A stretch of DNA of 64,000 bases from the NCBI GenBank assembly GCA_032718865.1, contig JALUTQ010000009.1, positions 62,001 through 126,000 of the forward strand. The letters run 5' to 3'. Below are positions 1 to 10,843 of this stretch, one piece after another. The translations under genes were made by a program, and so were the position numbers. The stretch comes from Tilletia caries (lineage: Eukaryota; Basidiomycota; Exobasidiomycetes; Tilletiales; Tilletiaceae). The notes beneath the pieces were generated by a model. That model saw only the letters and a program-made list of their open reading frames with translations, did not search any database and had not been told where the DNA came from. How positions within the stretch are numbered: the stretch's first letter is position 1; every line of letters begins with the position of its first letter.

Positions 1-1534
1 CAGCGCCGTCTTGCTCAAGGCACCGATGTGCGGGTTCCGGAAGGTGTGTCGGAGCGTTTGGGACTCGAGTAGGGCCAGGGGCGTGAGGACGGGTCGGAGT
101 AAAGTGGGCGCGAGGGAGGTCGAGCTGAGATTCTCCGTTCCGGTTCCTGTTGTGGTCCTGCTCCCACTTCCGCTTGCGCCGCCGCTGCCGCTGCCGCCGC
201 CTCCCGTTCGAGATCCACCAGCACCACCACGACTGATATCGGCGTCGCCCAGATCCTGAGGAGTGAACGCCTCCGAGAGCTCAGCGGCGATGGTAGGGTC
301 GAGGTGTCCGTCGGCAGAGGCAGCGGCCGCAATGGCGGCCTGCAACAGTCTGCGTTTCCGGGGACGCTGTCCGTTCGGGATGGAAGGATGCATATGCGCC
401 TTTCGAGCCGCTGGGTCGTGGTCCTGCGGGTAGTCTTCCAGGTACGGACCCGCCGCTTTGCCTAGGGTGTGGGAGCGAAGCCAAGGGTAGGTTTCGAGGC
501 CTGTGGAAGACGATGCTCCGGCTGCTGCGTCGTCGACCTCTGCCTTTACAGCATCGCGAGTGGGAGCGGAGGAGTTCGCGACAGTAGCGCGCGCTTTACC
601 TGCCCGACGAGATCGCTCGCTGCTGGGACCGGCAGCAGCTCCCCGATGATGATGACCATCGTCATCGTTCGCCGCTGTACCTCGGAGATTGGATTCTTCG
701 GGCTCGGGCCAATCTTCAGGCACACGTCGAGGACGGAGAGGCGGTGATGGTGTGGGTGACGGAGCCGAGTCCAGTAGTGATCGTATCGAAGCGCGCTGAA
801 GAGCCTTAGTCCGTTGTTTTGCCGAGTCCGTCATCTGTTTGCGAAAAAAAAGTACAATGAGAGAAGAAAATGAGCACACACGCTACCAAAAGGAAGAACC
901 CCGGCTCCAAAAACCAGGCTACATACCTCCTTCTCCGTCTTCCCATCGTTCCAGTTCGAAAGCTTCCCACGACTCGCATACCTCACGCCCTCCTTCCTCT
1001 TCAGCTTATTCCCCCGATTGCCCGTCCGGTTCCCATGCAGCACCTTCTGCGCAACAAGCAGCCTGGTCTGCTCGTCCTCCTCCGCCGCCAGCACGGGGTG
1101 GTGGCTGTAGCGCTGTGCGGGGCCGGGCGCGGGGATGGGTCGGAAGGAGGACGTGGACGGGTCTTCGCGGACGAGGGAGTCGACGGCGAAGCGGAGGTAG
1201 GGGTCGGACTCGGTTGAGGCGGCGGCTGCGACTACGCTGGGAGCGGGTGAGGGGGCGTCGGATTGGTATCCGTCTGCGTCGGAGTCGGAGTAGTACGAGG
1301 GATGGTCGTTTCCCGGCATCGACCTGGGCTCGTTGGGAAGCCAAGGGGGGGTTCAGCGTTCATGAGCCTTGCGCACATCGAATCGAATTCCACTTGGAAT
1401 GCTACTCACAGCCACATGAGACGCTCGCGCTCCGCATCGCGCTGAAGCACTGCGAATCGCTTCTCCTCGTTCTCGCGATCGAAGTGTGATATGTGATCCC
1501 AATCGATGGGGCGGTCGTGCTCGGGTGTGGCCAT
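1..1534 (-). CDS. Unrecognised basidiomycete protein, 3' end outside the window
   Basis: I do not recognise this protein. The model is complement(<1..834, 927..1323, 1410..1534). Donors GTGAGT (1404-1409) and GTATGT (921-926) and acceptors CCCAG and AACAG keep one frame through 452+ residues. The start chosen is the ATG at 1534 (MATPEHDRPIDWDHISHF). In-frame ATGs go back to 1852, but that sequence looks like untranslated leader. The N-terminal part is acidic and charged (FDRENEEKRF). The middle is Ser/Pro-rich with a basic patch (KLKRKEG). The last exon has a low-complexity Gly/Ser/Thr tract and a basic stretch (RPRKRRLL) that could be a nuclear signal. There are no membrane segments. A nuclear regulatory or scaffold role is only a guess. 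Confidence 0.55.
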
Positions 1535-1992
1535 GGCTGGCTGGCTGGCTGGGTCGTGTGCGAGCTCAGGAGGCGGCGCGGTGTGCAGCTTGTAACGCAG
1601 AGACGGAGCAGACGCCGAGAAGAGAAGCCGAGTGAGAGGCGCGCGCAGAGAACGGGAGCTTGGCTGCGATCGAGATCGAGATAAGTCGACGTCGAGGTGG
1701 TCACGAATCAGGCAGGATGAGCTGGGCAAACGATGCACGAGGCGGGCCAGCATGCTTCGGAGTTTCGGACGTAGGCGCATGAACGGCTGCCAAACAGTTC
1801 GCACCATCTCATCTACGTTCCACAGGAACATCTTCCAAACGGAGAGCAACATGTGAGTTGATTGTCATGCCTCGTCAGAAGGGAGGAGAAAAGGAGGGAC
1901 AACGAGAAATTTGACAGAGCTTGGATAACTTGAGAGGGGAGCAGAACGGTCACGCCGTCCGTCCCTCCAGGCAAGCGCCCAAGGAACCGCCT
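1535..1992. other. Intergenic: 5' flank of the gene at 1-1534, 3' flank of CWC22
   Basis: No separate gene is seen. The stretch separates two genes on the minus strand and must hold the promoter of the downstream one and the CWC22 terminator. The reading frame upstream of the chosen ATG at 1534 stays open to 1852, but its composition is unlike the protein that follows. Confidence 0.5.
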
Positions 1993-4914
1993 TTAACGTC
2001 GCCGAGCCGGCGGAGGCGAAGGCGAATAGCTAGGACTTCGTCTTCCACCACCGCCACCGCCGTTACCCCGGGCAGGAGGAGGAGAAGGCGACCTAGAATC
2101 ATCATACCGTCTCCGGCCTGCATCCCTCCTCGGCGGCGAACCAGGCGAGCGAGAGCGCGACTCGTTCTCAGCCTTCCCACGCCTGGGCGCAACAGAAGTA
2201 GAAGGGCCGAGTCGACGAGGCGATGGCGAGCGCGAGCGCGAACGCGAGTAGCTGTAGCTCCGTCCGCGACTCCGACGAGGGGGTGGCGAAGGCGAGCGTG
2301 AGTAGCTCCTACTCCGACGAGACCGTGCTCCTCCTCCTCCTCCTCCTCCACCACCACGCGACCGAGACGGACCAGGAGAAGGCGACCGCCGCGACCGAGA
2401 GCGCGAACGCGAGCGCGAGCGCGAGTCCTCGGTACTATACCTGCTCCGTCCACCTCGCGTGCCCGACCGCGGCGGCGGCAGCCGTCTCTGCCCTCCCCGA
2501 CCCGAACCCGACCGCGACGACGCACCACTACTCGAACTCACATCCGAGCTCGAGTCCGACGACACATCGCTACTGCTGCTACTACTACTCTCGCTCGAAT
2601 CGCTATCATCCTCCCCCCTCGCCGCCCTAGCAGCCGCTGCCGCCGCCGCCCGCTGCGCCAAGATCAACTTCGGCGCATTCTTCAGATGCTCCCTCATCTT
2701 CTCCGTCAGCGCACCCAGCCCGATCGAGGTGAAGAAGTTCACGCTGAACCTCGTGTTCTTCGGGTTGTCCAACGGGAACATGTTGCTGAAGTGCGGCTGC
2801 ATCTCCTCCGTCTTGAACCGGCTCACGAGCTCCTTCAACCCCAGGATCTCCTGCATCTCGCCGAACAGGATCTTGGTGAAGATACGGCTGCTCGACGTCG
2901 TATCGTCCTCGTTCATGTGGATCGCGTTCAGGCTGGCCCAGGAGATACTGTCGGTGGCCATCAGGCTGCCGAAGAAACGGGCCACGTTGCGCAGCCGGTT
3001 CGTCTCGTAGCGGTGGATGGTGTCGTAGTAGTTGTGGAACGCCTGTTCGAAGCAGCCGGACCACATCCGGTTCAACTTGCAGAACCGCTCGCCGATGTGG
3101 GCGTAGAACTTGTTGAACGTTCGCTCCTGGGAACAACACTCGATGATCATGTTGCACATCTCAATCTGCGCACGAGAGAGAAAGAGGGTCAGCTACGAGT
3201 TCTTTGGGCCTTTGTCATCCTGCATTTCATCCAAACTCACCTGCTGGTTTTCCGGCATGTTGATTTTGAGAAGCTTGTGCACCGCTTCCTCATAGATCGA
3301 CGAGCTCATGATGGTGAGATAGATGGTACGACGCAAGTTGACCAGGTTGGTCTCCGTGCGGTCGTGGATCTCCAACTTGCGCTGTGCTGCTTCCAGCTCC
3401 GTTTCGTCGTCCGCAGCCTCATCCTCATCGTCCTCGTCGTCATCATCATCATCATCGTCGTCCCCTGCCTCGTCGTCCCCGTCCGAGTCGTTCTCTCCAA
3501 GAATTTCGGCCTTGATCTGCCGGTACTTGTCCTCGTTCTCGAGAAAGTCTGGATCCAGCTTGAAGATGTCTGTTCGAAACGGAAAGAAAAATAGAGGCGT
3601 CAGAGAGTGAACCCTTTGAACGTGCAATCCACGACTTTGGATACTCACTCAGGCCCTCCTGGATGTTCAGCTTGCTATCAAGACCAATCTCATGCGTGAT
3701 CTGATCGTCCTCCTCCACCAGATCCAAGTTCTCCGGAATCTTAGGATTATCCTTGAACGCCTCCCGGCGGACCTGGCTGAGCACCTCGATCATGAACTGG
3801 ATGCGGGTCGTGATGGTGCCCTCGTACAATATGGCACGGAACCGATCAAAGACACCATTGCTAGCCTTGGGTGCTTCCTCAGCCAGGAAGGCCCCGGCCT
3901 CGCGCATGAAGCCGACAGCGAGCTCGACCGAGTCGTCCGTCGGCTTCTCAAGGAGGAGCAAAAGAACCTCAAGCGCCAGGATCTCGTGCAGGACCCGCTG
4001 GTTGACGAGGTGGGCGATGAAGAGGATGGTGCTGTAGCATATTGGCTTGTCGTTTCGCTTGAAGGCGCGACGGAATTGGGAGACGAGTCGGATTCCGAGC
4101 AGTTCGCCGATCATGGGTAGCTTGGTGTTCACGATTGCGACGAGGGCGGCGAAGACGGGGGTGTATGGGAGGGAGAGACCCTGGGCGCGCATTATAGCAC
4201 GGCAGCTGGAGGGGAAGAAGAATGTTGGTCTCAGCAACCCCGTTCGGAAGATACGCGCGCATACTGTCTAATAACTCACAACAGACCCCGTCCACGGATC
4301 AAATTAGCCCCGCCAAAGAGTTCCGGAACGACAAACTTGATATTGTCAGCCGCGACCTTATTGATGAGACCAGTGATACTCTTCTTGAGGGCGTCCCAGC
4401 TCATGCGCTGATACTCCGGGCTTCCCGGGTTGCCCGCGGCGGCCTCGGCCATGAGGGCGCGCAGACGGGCGGGCGGGATGTAGGCGCCGCCTGCGCGGGT
4501 GGTGGAGGCTGCGATGGCGAGGTGGTCGCGCAGGGCTGATCCGATGGCGGCTGTGTCCTTTGCCTTGCCCTTGTCCTTCTCTTTATCCTTGTCCTTGTCG
4601 GCTGCCATCCTGCTGGTGCTGGGAGGTGGCAAGTTCCTGTCGCGCTCGCGCTCGCGCTCATTGCGTGGCGAAGGGGAGCGACGGCGCCGCGCTGCTGGGG
4701 GCGGGGATGCTGAGCCCGGAGACGGCGAGCTGGTTGGGGAAGAGCGCAGTCGGGTAAGTGAGTGCTGAGTGCTTCGTGATGGTGCAGCATACATAAGAGA
4801 GGGAGATACTCACCGCTTGCGCTTGGATGCGAGAGCGAGAGCGAGCGCGCCTGGCCCGCTGCCATCGCCACTGCCACTGCCACTGCCGTCGCCGCCATCG
4901 AGATCAGGTGCCAT
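1993..4914 (-). CDS. CWC22: Pre-mRNA-splicing factor CWC22
   Basis: CWC22 joins the spliceosome before the first catalytic step and, in animals, hands eIF4A3 to the exon junction complex. Model: complement(1993..3165, 3241..3569, 3649..4205, 4280..4771, 4814..4914), 883 aa, all junctions phase-consistent. After a Lys/Arg/Ser-rich leader comes a MIF4G-type helical repeat (about residues 160-350; GRGLFCRAIMRAQ, then FAALVAIVNTKLP). An acidic Asp/Glu linker follows (about 410-440). Next is an MA3 domain (about 450-570; IYLTIMSSSIYEEAVHKLLK, then CSQERTFNKFYAHIGERFC). The long C-terminal tail is rich in SR/RS dipeptides and Gly. The start at 4914 gives a first exon ending ASKRKR; the first intron would be only 42 bp. 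It is transcribed away from SLT11 across a 156-bp gap. Confidence 0.93.
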
Positions 4915-5070
4915 CGCGACTCTGCTGACTGACTGCTGACTGCGTGTGTTGGGGATGATGGACGTCGTCGCGGTCGAGCACAGCAAAGAAATCCGCATCC
5001 ACTTCTTCCTGCTCGTCCTGCTCCCCAACCACGACCTGCTCATTGCTCACCTCCCTGCCAGCTGCACATC
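4915..5070. promoter_or_regulatory. Shared divergent promoter of CWC22 and SLT11
   Basis: Only 156 bp separates the start codon of CWC22 (minus, 4914) from that of SLT11 (plus, 5071), so the two spliceosomal genes must share promoter DNA. No TATA box is obvious. A repeated TGACTGACTGCTGACTG-like motif lies near 4922-4940. Co-regulation is an inference. Confidence 0.6.
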
Positions 5071-6215
5071 ATGGTGAGCATCGCCAGCAACGCACTCTCC
5101 TCACACGCTGACTCTGGCTGACTCTCGATTTCTCTCTCTCTCTCATATGAATACAGGCGTACAACTTCGCGAATAAGCAGGACACCGCCTCCGCAGGCGC
5201 CGAGTCCGCAGACATGCCCATCCTGTGCGAGTCCTGCCTAGGTCCCAACCCGTACGTCCGCATGACCAAGATCCCACACGGCGGCGAATGCAAGATCTGC
5301 ACTCGCCCCTTCACCGTCTTCCGCTGGAGCCCCGGCCAAGGCGCCCGCTTCAAACGGACCGAAATATGCACCACCTGCGCCAAGATCAAGAATGTCTGCC
5401 AGACTTGCGTGCTCGATCTCCAGTACGGCCTGCCGGTCCAGGTCCGCGATACCGCCGTGGGCATCAAGAGCAAAGCACCCACGGGCGACATCAATCGGCA
5501 GTTCTACGTCAATAACGTCGAGGAGCAGGGTGATGCTGCCCTGATCGCGTCCTCCGCTGGTCCCTCGTCCCGCGCAGGACAGGACCTCCTCAAGAAACTC
5601 ACCAGGGCCGAACCGTCGTACAAGCGCAACCGGCCCCAGCTGTGCTCCTTCTTCGCGAAGGGGAACTGCACCCGCGCAGACGCTTGTCCGTACCGGCACG
5701 AGTTGCCGCCGTCCATGCTCGACCCGGCGGGGGCGGGTGATCTGGCCAAGCAGAATATTCAGGATCGATACCACGGACGGGCGGATCCCGTGGCAAAGCG
5801 CTTACTCGCCTCTGCCTCTTCTTCCTCCGGTTCGGGAGCATTGACGCCCCCAGCGGACAACTCCGTCGTTACTCTCTTCCTCAGCAACCTGCCCGAATCA
5901 GCAACAGCATCCGAGGAACCCATCCGAACCCTCTTCTCCACCACCTCCTCCTCCTCCTCCTCAGCTTCAGGAAACATCAAGACGATCACCTTGGTGCCCA
6001 AGACGAAGTGCGCATTCGTCAACTTCAGCAGTCGGGAACACGCCGAACGCGCCGCAGCACGGTGTCGAGCCAAGATGGACTTGGACGGGACCGAGATTAG
6101 GGTCAGTTGGGGCAGAAGTCGAGCCGGCAAGAAGGCGGAGGCACCGACTGCGAAATCAGAGGGAAACGAGTTGGCGACGGCAACGGCGGCGGCCGCAGTG
6201 ACAGAAAGTGCATAG
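5071..6215 (+). CDS. SLT11: Pre-mRNA-splicing factor SLT11/ECM2 (RBM22 orthologue)
   Basis: This family binds U6 and U2 snRNA in the catalytic spliceosome and belongs to the NineTeen-complex-related group. Model: join(5071..5073, 5157..6215), 353 aa. The first exon is the ATG alone, followed directly by GTGAGC. Without it the protein would lack MAYNFANKQDTASAGAE, which fits the start of RBM22. The N-terminal Cys-rich zinc region reads CESCLGPNPYVRMTK, CKICTRPFTVFRW and CAKIKNVCQTC. Then comes a CCCH finger (CSFFAKGNCTRADACPYRH, about residue 148), the QNIQDRYHGRADPVAKRLL linker, and an RRM (about 235-320; VVTLFLSNLP, then KCAFVNFSSREHAERAA). The length matches the family. It diverges from CWC22, which acts in the same particle. 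Confidence 0.95.
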
Positions 6216-7221
6216 CAGTTCCACCGCATTCATGAGGCGCCCTCTTCCATCGAGCAATCAAGCGATCTACTTCCTTTCTCCCTTGTACCACCACCTCTAC
6301 GGGCACAGAATGGCATACCCAAACCCTTCCGGTATATCTGACCTATACAAGCCATTAGCCATTGCCCCGCCCAGAAATGAGAAGAAAGACAAAACAAAAG
6401 CTGTGCGAAAACGACGGGAAAAGTACAACATGTGACAAGGGGGAACCCTTCCCCTTCCCTTCCCTCGAGGAGAAAGAGGGGGAGGAGAGACAAACGTTCG
6501 AGACGATAACGAGGAGCGAGCCACCCCACCCCGTCGCGGGTGGGGCGGGGGCGAGCTCCCGCAGGAGGTATTTCACCGGGGCTTAGAACGGCCAGGGCTT
6601 TTGGGCTTGAGGGGGTGCTGTGCGAAGGCCTGTATAATAAATGCCGGGAATGGCCGGGGACCGCACGCGCGCGAACGCGCCGGAGAGCTTGTCCGGAAGC
6701 CTGGCTAGGTTGCTGATGGGGGGGAAACGATCGTCGTCCATGTAGGAGGGCTGATGACAGAGATCCGTGGCGTTGACGAGAAAGGGAGAGAAATGGTGAT
6801 GCGAGGAAAAGTTGTCGCGCCGTGGCCCTAGTTCGATGTATAGAGAGGGCAGATGGCCCGTCAGGCGTCAGAGGAAGAGACGATCCGGTCGTGTCCTTGG
6901 CACGAGGTAGGATCTAGATCTGCGGAAAAAAAAGAGCGATTCTTGCGGCGCGTTGAACAGAGTGGTGTGTAGTATGCTGAGTGCATGTGAGCAGAGTGGT
7001 GTAGTAAAATGTCCTTGGGGGGCGAGGGGCGGTATGGGCCGTTCGGCTCTGTTGCTCGTCGTTGTCCCTGGGAAGGGAAAAAAAATGCCTGTATGAAAAC
7101 AAAAGTGGCAGTGCAGTGCGGGAGGGAGGGAGGGAACTTGGCCCACTTTCGAATGCGCGGCGTCGAACCAAGAGAGGAGACGCAACCCCTCCCATCCGCC
7201 GCAAGAAAAGGGAAAGAGCGT
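6216..7221. other. Convergent 3' region between SLT11 and the 454-aa gene
   Basis: About 1 kb that holds the 3' ends of two converging genes. Only short frames without family signals are present. A GC-rich stretch near 6520-6560 (CCCCACCCCGTCGCGGGTGG) can form a hairpin. No RNA gene was recognised. Confidence 0.5.
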
Positions 7222-8586
7222 TCATCTCCGCGGCTCCGACGTCAACCGAAGCAGCGGGAAATACCTCGCCGACCCCAGCTCGTCCTCCCACGCCGTCCTC
7301 GAACCCGAACCCGAACCAGCCCTCGCCCGATGCTCAGCGTCCAACCTCAACCGCTTCGAAACAACAGACTCAAATCCCCCTTCCCCAACCTCATGCTCAT
7401 CATCTTCGTCCGCCGACTCCTCCCAAAGCCGTCTCTTGGGCGAGACGCGGCCCGCTGCACATCGCGTGTGCGCAGGAGGGGAATTCCTCCGACTGCCCGA
7501 CGACGCGCCGCCCATCGATCCTTCGCCCCCGTCCGAACCTCGTCGTCGAAGTGGTCGACTTTCGGGCATGTCCATATCCGAGGTCTCCGGGCAGGTAGTT
7601 GAAGAACACGCAGATGGGCGCCGTCCCTCGCTCCCCTCCCGGGCCGCCCATCTTTCGACATCGGCGTGGTGGTCCGCGGGGAAGTACGTCGTCAGTCGAA
7701 CGATGGGATCTTCGTCATTCGCGAGTAGGCAAGGTGGGGTTCGGGCGGGATCGCGCCAGTCGAGAAAGGTGATGCCCGCTTCGAAAGTCGGATCGTAGGC
7801 ATGTGGCGAGGGAAGCGGTGGCCTCACGTTGAGGTTTCGTATCGACGCTTCGCCATGGCTGAAACTGATCGAGGTGTCGCTTGTTGGAAGGAAGGGAGAA
7901 TCACCGCTGATTGACATCTTCGCGTCATCCCCCTTCCCAACCTCTTCCCGACGCGTCGACGGCTTCTCCTCCGCCAAAGGAGCGACGTCTCCCTCAAGTT
8001 CCTTCTTCACAGGCGGAGTCTCCAATGGAGGAGTAGGAAGCTCACTACCCGGCCTCAACGCGCTCCACAGCAAATCCGCACTCTTCTCCTCCAACCCGGC
8101 CTCCGAATCCATCAACATGCTCGCCAACCGCAACCGGGCGCCCATCCTACCATCCCCGGACGATCCCACAAACACAAGCTCCGCGAGTCCCATGCCGGCC
8201 CAGTCCTCCAGACAGCTGTACGCCACGCTGAGTTCGACGGAGCACGGGTCGTTCGGGTGCAAGCCCTTGTACGCGAGTCCAGCCAGGGTCCGTCGGAAGA
8301 GCGGGATCAGGGCGCGGTCGAGGGCGGAGGTGTGGAAGTGACGTTCCCACCACTCTTGGAAGGCGTCTGGGTTGCGGAAAGCGTGTGTTTGGGCGGCGCG
8401 GAGGAGGTAGGTCCATTGTGCCTCGGAGAGCTGACCTTTTGCGGGCCAGGGAAAGGCTGCGAGGATGGTGGTTTTTCCGGAGGGAGGCATGATTGTGCTG
8501 AAGGACAGTTTCTCGAAGGAGATGTTGAGGTTGGGCAAAGCAAGGGAAGGAGAGGCTTGCTCTTGAGTGTTTGGGGGAGTATGCAT
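7222..8586 (-). CDS. Unrecognised 454-aa protein, single exon
   Basis: The frame is open and uninterrupted for 454 codons. The first ATG is at 8586; a second in-frame ATG 31 codons on (MPPSGKTTILAAFPW) is an equally good start. The N-terminal half (about 30-180) looks folded and helical: QLSEAQWTYLLRAAQTHAF, FQEWWERHFHTSALDRALIP, SVAYSCLEDWAGMGLAELVF. The C-terminal half is disordered, Ser/Pro/Glu-rich, with basic clusters (RPLRRRGSDG, VSKRLRLD) that could be nuclear signals. I know no family for it. The compositional split suggests a real fungal lineage-specific protein. It is the last host gene before the large transposon. Confidence 0.6.
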   Translation of the reverse strand: MHTPPNTQEQASPSLALPNLNISFEKLSFSTIMPPSGKTTILAAFPWPAKGQLSEAQWTYLLRAAQTHAFRNPDAFQEWWERHFHTSALDRALIPLFRRTLAGLAYKGLHPNDPCSVELSVAYSCLEDWAGMGLAELVFVGSSGDGRMGARLRLASMLMDSEAGLEEKSADLLWSALRPGSELPTPPLETPPVKKELEGDVAPLAEEKPSTRREEVGKGDDAKMSISGDSPFLPTSDTSISFSHGEASIRNLNVRPPLPSPHAYDPTFEAGITFLDWRDPARTPPCLLANDEDPIVRLTTYFPADHHADVERWAAREGSEGRRPSACSSTTCPETSDMDMPESRPLRRRGSDGGEGSMGGASSGSRRNSPPAHTRCAAGRVSPKRRLWEESADEDDEHEVGEGGFESVVSKRLRLDAEHRARAGSGSGSRTAWEDELGSARYFPLLRLTSEPRR

Positions 8587-9904
8587 TCTATCCTTTTTCA
8601 GCGTTGACCGAGAGGACGTGAGATTATATGTAACGCTTGATGACGATGGGTCCGACCTTATGAATGTATGGACTATGGAACGAGATGGGGGCGGGCTCCG
8701 ATGAGGCCGTGCGACGCGTCTTCTGGATCACTGGAGATTGCTCGTTGCTGAATGAGACGGGGCGGGATCTTTGAAGCGCCAAGCGGTCGGGATTATGGTC
8801 AAGATCTAGATGAGCCGAAAGGTCAGGCGGGGCGGACAGGGCGGGAGACAGTGGTACACCGCCGACCTATCGTAAGGGCCTGGGGACCCTTCACATAAAT
8901 GTCGTGAGAGGGTCTCACAGATGGACCCTCCATGTAGCCACTCCTGCCCGCGACTGAGACCCTCTGACCCGAAATATCCTGGGAGGTGGTCATACGAGAC
9001 AAAATTGTTTAAAAAATATTTTTTGACTGGATCGGGGATCGAACACGAGACCTTCTATTCTCGTATCAGACCCTCTAACCACTGCGCTATCGTGACCTTC
9101 TCACAATGCTGTAACTCCCACTGTGACAATATATACTGCACCCACAACACACTCAACATCTCCACGACGCGGCAGCAGGTGAATCGCGCCGTTCTGGGGC
9201 TTCTTAGAGTTGAGTGGTCCCTGTGGGTCTTCATCTGGACCATATCAGGATCCTCATTTGCTTAGGAGAGTCCCACGATCCTCCGCCTTGGAACTTTGGA
9301 AGGTTTGAGGACCTTCCCATGTGCAGGACACTCTCATGAGTCATGACCCTCTCAGGGAGGGTCTGAAGATGATTTTGGCAAAATACTACAGAAACTCTTT
9401 TGGAAAAGGGGTCTAGAAGACTTCAAACACCGCTCACTGACAGTCTTCAGACCCTCTCACGCTCGCCACCCTCCCTAGACCATTTAAAAAGGTTGGCGGT
9501 GTACGGTAGGCGGAGGGATTTGCGAAAGAGGAGGAAGCCGCCTTGATGACGAGTCGACACCGGCGATGATGGGGGCAGCAGCAGGAGATCGAGGGTCGCG
9601 CTGCAAACACCAGACAGCCGATGGCGATGGCTCAATCGCGTCAACACAAGAGGAGGACGCGATCTGCGGGACAACCGAATATAAGATATGAGATATGAGA
9701 ACCGATTGAGCCGATGAATAACGAAGTGAGAAGCAAGGCACAGAGAGAGACTCACCCGAGCTCAGCTGTGAGCAACACTGCAGATGCGATCGGCGCACGG
9801 AGATTCAAAGTGGGAGGCGCGGTTGGCGAACAGATGACACTTGACAGATGACAGATGGGAAGAAGGAGGAGCGCCGCCGTGCAAACTGCAAATGTATGCA
9901 CAGT
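8587..9904. other. Left host flank of the large transposon: repeat-like spacer
   Basis: No convincing gene. From about 8880 to 9480 the motif gaccctctca/tgagagggtc recurs on both strands, as in a small repeat element. A tRNA-like block lies inside it (9025-9097). Between 9480 and 9904 the minus strand has an intron-like pair (GTGAGT at 9751-9756, CCCGCAG near 9674-9680) joining short open stretches with no family I recognise. Confidence 0.45.
9025..9097 (-). repeat. tRNA-Arg(ACG)-like sequence, possible tRNA pseudogene or SINE head
   Basis: Read on the minus strand it starts GGTCACGATAGCGCAGTGG and has a good A box (TAGCGCAGTGG) and B box (GTTCGATCC). An anticodon-loop-like stretch contains ACG, and a T6 run, a Pol III-type terminator, follows. 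The acceptor and anticodon stems pair poorly, so a functional tRNA is unlikely. It sits in a repeat-like block, which favours a tRNA-derived element. Confidence 0.4.
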
Positions 9905-9911
9905 ATGTAAC

Positions 9912-9956
9912 CTCAGGAAAAGTGAAAACGCTGTGAAAACGCTGTGAAAACGCTGT
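9912..9956 (+). repeat. Left terminal inverted repeat of the large transposon
   Basis: CTCAGGAAAAGTG followed by an 11-bp unit GAAAACGCTGT repeated about four times, then CAGCGTC-type repeats. It is preceded by the ATGTAAC target duplication (9905-9911). Confidence 0.75.
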
Positions 9957-10065
9957 GAAAACGCTGCAGCGTCGGGGCAGCGTCGAGGAAAAAACACCAC
10001 TCAGATCTCCGGATGTTTTGCCGCGTTTTTGCAGCGTCGGTCGACGCGGTGGACAAGGACTGGGC

Positions 10066-10835
10066 TAAGGATGAGCCCGGAGCGCCCCGGAGTGCTCCGT
10101 ACTCCGGGGCCCATACTCCGGGGCGCTCCGCTGACTTTCTGTGGTGCTCCGTGCTCCGTCTCTTTTGAGAGTTACACCAACATCTTACTCCGTACTCCGT
10201 CAAGATAAGGAGCACCATAGAAAATTTACTCCGTGCTCCGTCAAATTATGAAGTGTCTCAAAAAGTCTACTCCGTACTCCGTAGCTACGGAGCCCGGATA
10301 ATCCGGGGGAGCTCCGTACTCCGGGAGATGATCTCACAAATCTCAAAACATGGTATGATTTCAGATATGTGTATGCTTTTGATCAAGCTTGTAGCAGCTA
10401 TGCTTAAGAGAACAGTCTGAGAGCGCTTGAAGAGCTGTTTTGGTCAGATTTAGACTGCGAGATGAGATTTGTGAAAATAAATTTTGAAAATTGACCCCAA
10501 AATACCCCCAAAATATCCATGTTTATGGAAAATCACTTTCCTTATGAGAAAGATGTGGAGGTCCCGGAGCGCCCCGGACTCCGGGGGTAACTCCGTACTC
10601 CGTCACTTTCACAGGTGTTTACTCCGTACTCCGGGGAATTTTTCGAAGCGGCCAAAGGTCAGCTCCGTGCTCCGGGAAATTCCTTGCGATGCTCAAACGT
10701 CTGCTCCGTACTCCGGCAACGGTGAGGTAACCTCTCGATTCTCACTCCGTACTCCCGGCTCCCCCGGAGCGCGGCCCCGGATAACCGGGGCGCTCCGGCA
10801 AAGCCGCTCCGGGGCTTACTCCGTGCTCGTCCTTA
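10066..10835. mobile_element. Miniature hAT-like element, copy 3 (770 bp)
   Basis: Starts TAAGGATGAGC and ends GCTCGTCCTTA. The 8-bp duplication GACTGGGC lies at 10058-10065 and 10836-10843. The interior is packed with CCGTACTCCGG-type repeats and has no coding capacity. The 8-bp duplication and the YARNG-type end fit a non-autonomous hAT. It lies in the left subterminal region of the large transposon. The other copies are at 14993-15799 and 29401-30156. Confidence 0.85.
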
Positions 10836-10843
10836 GACTGGGC

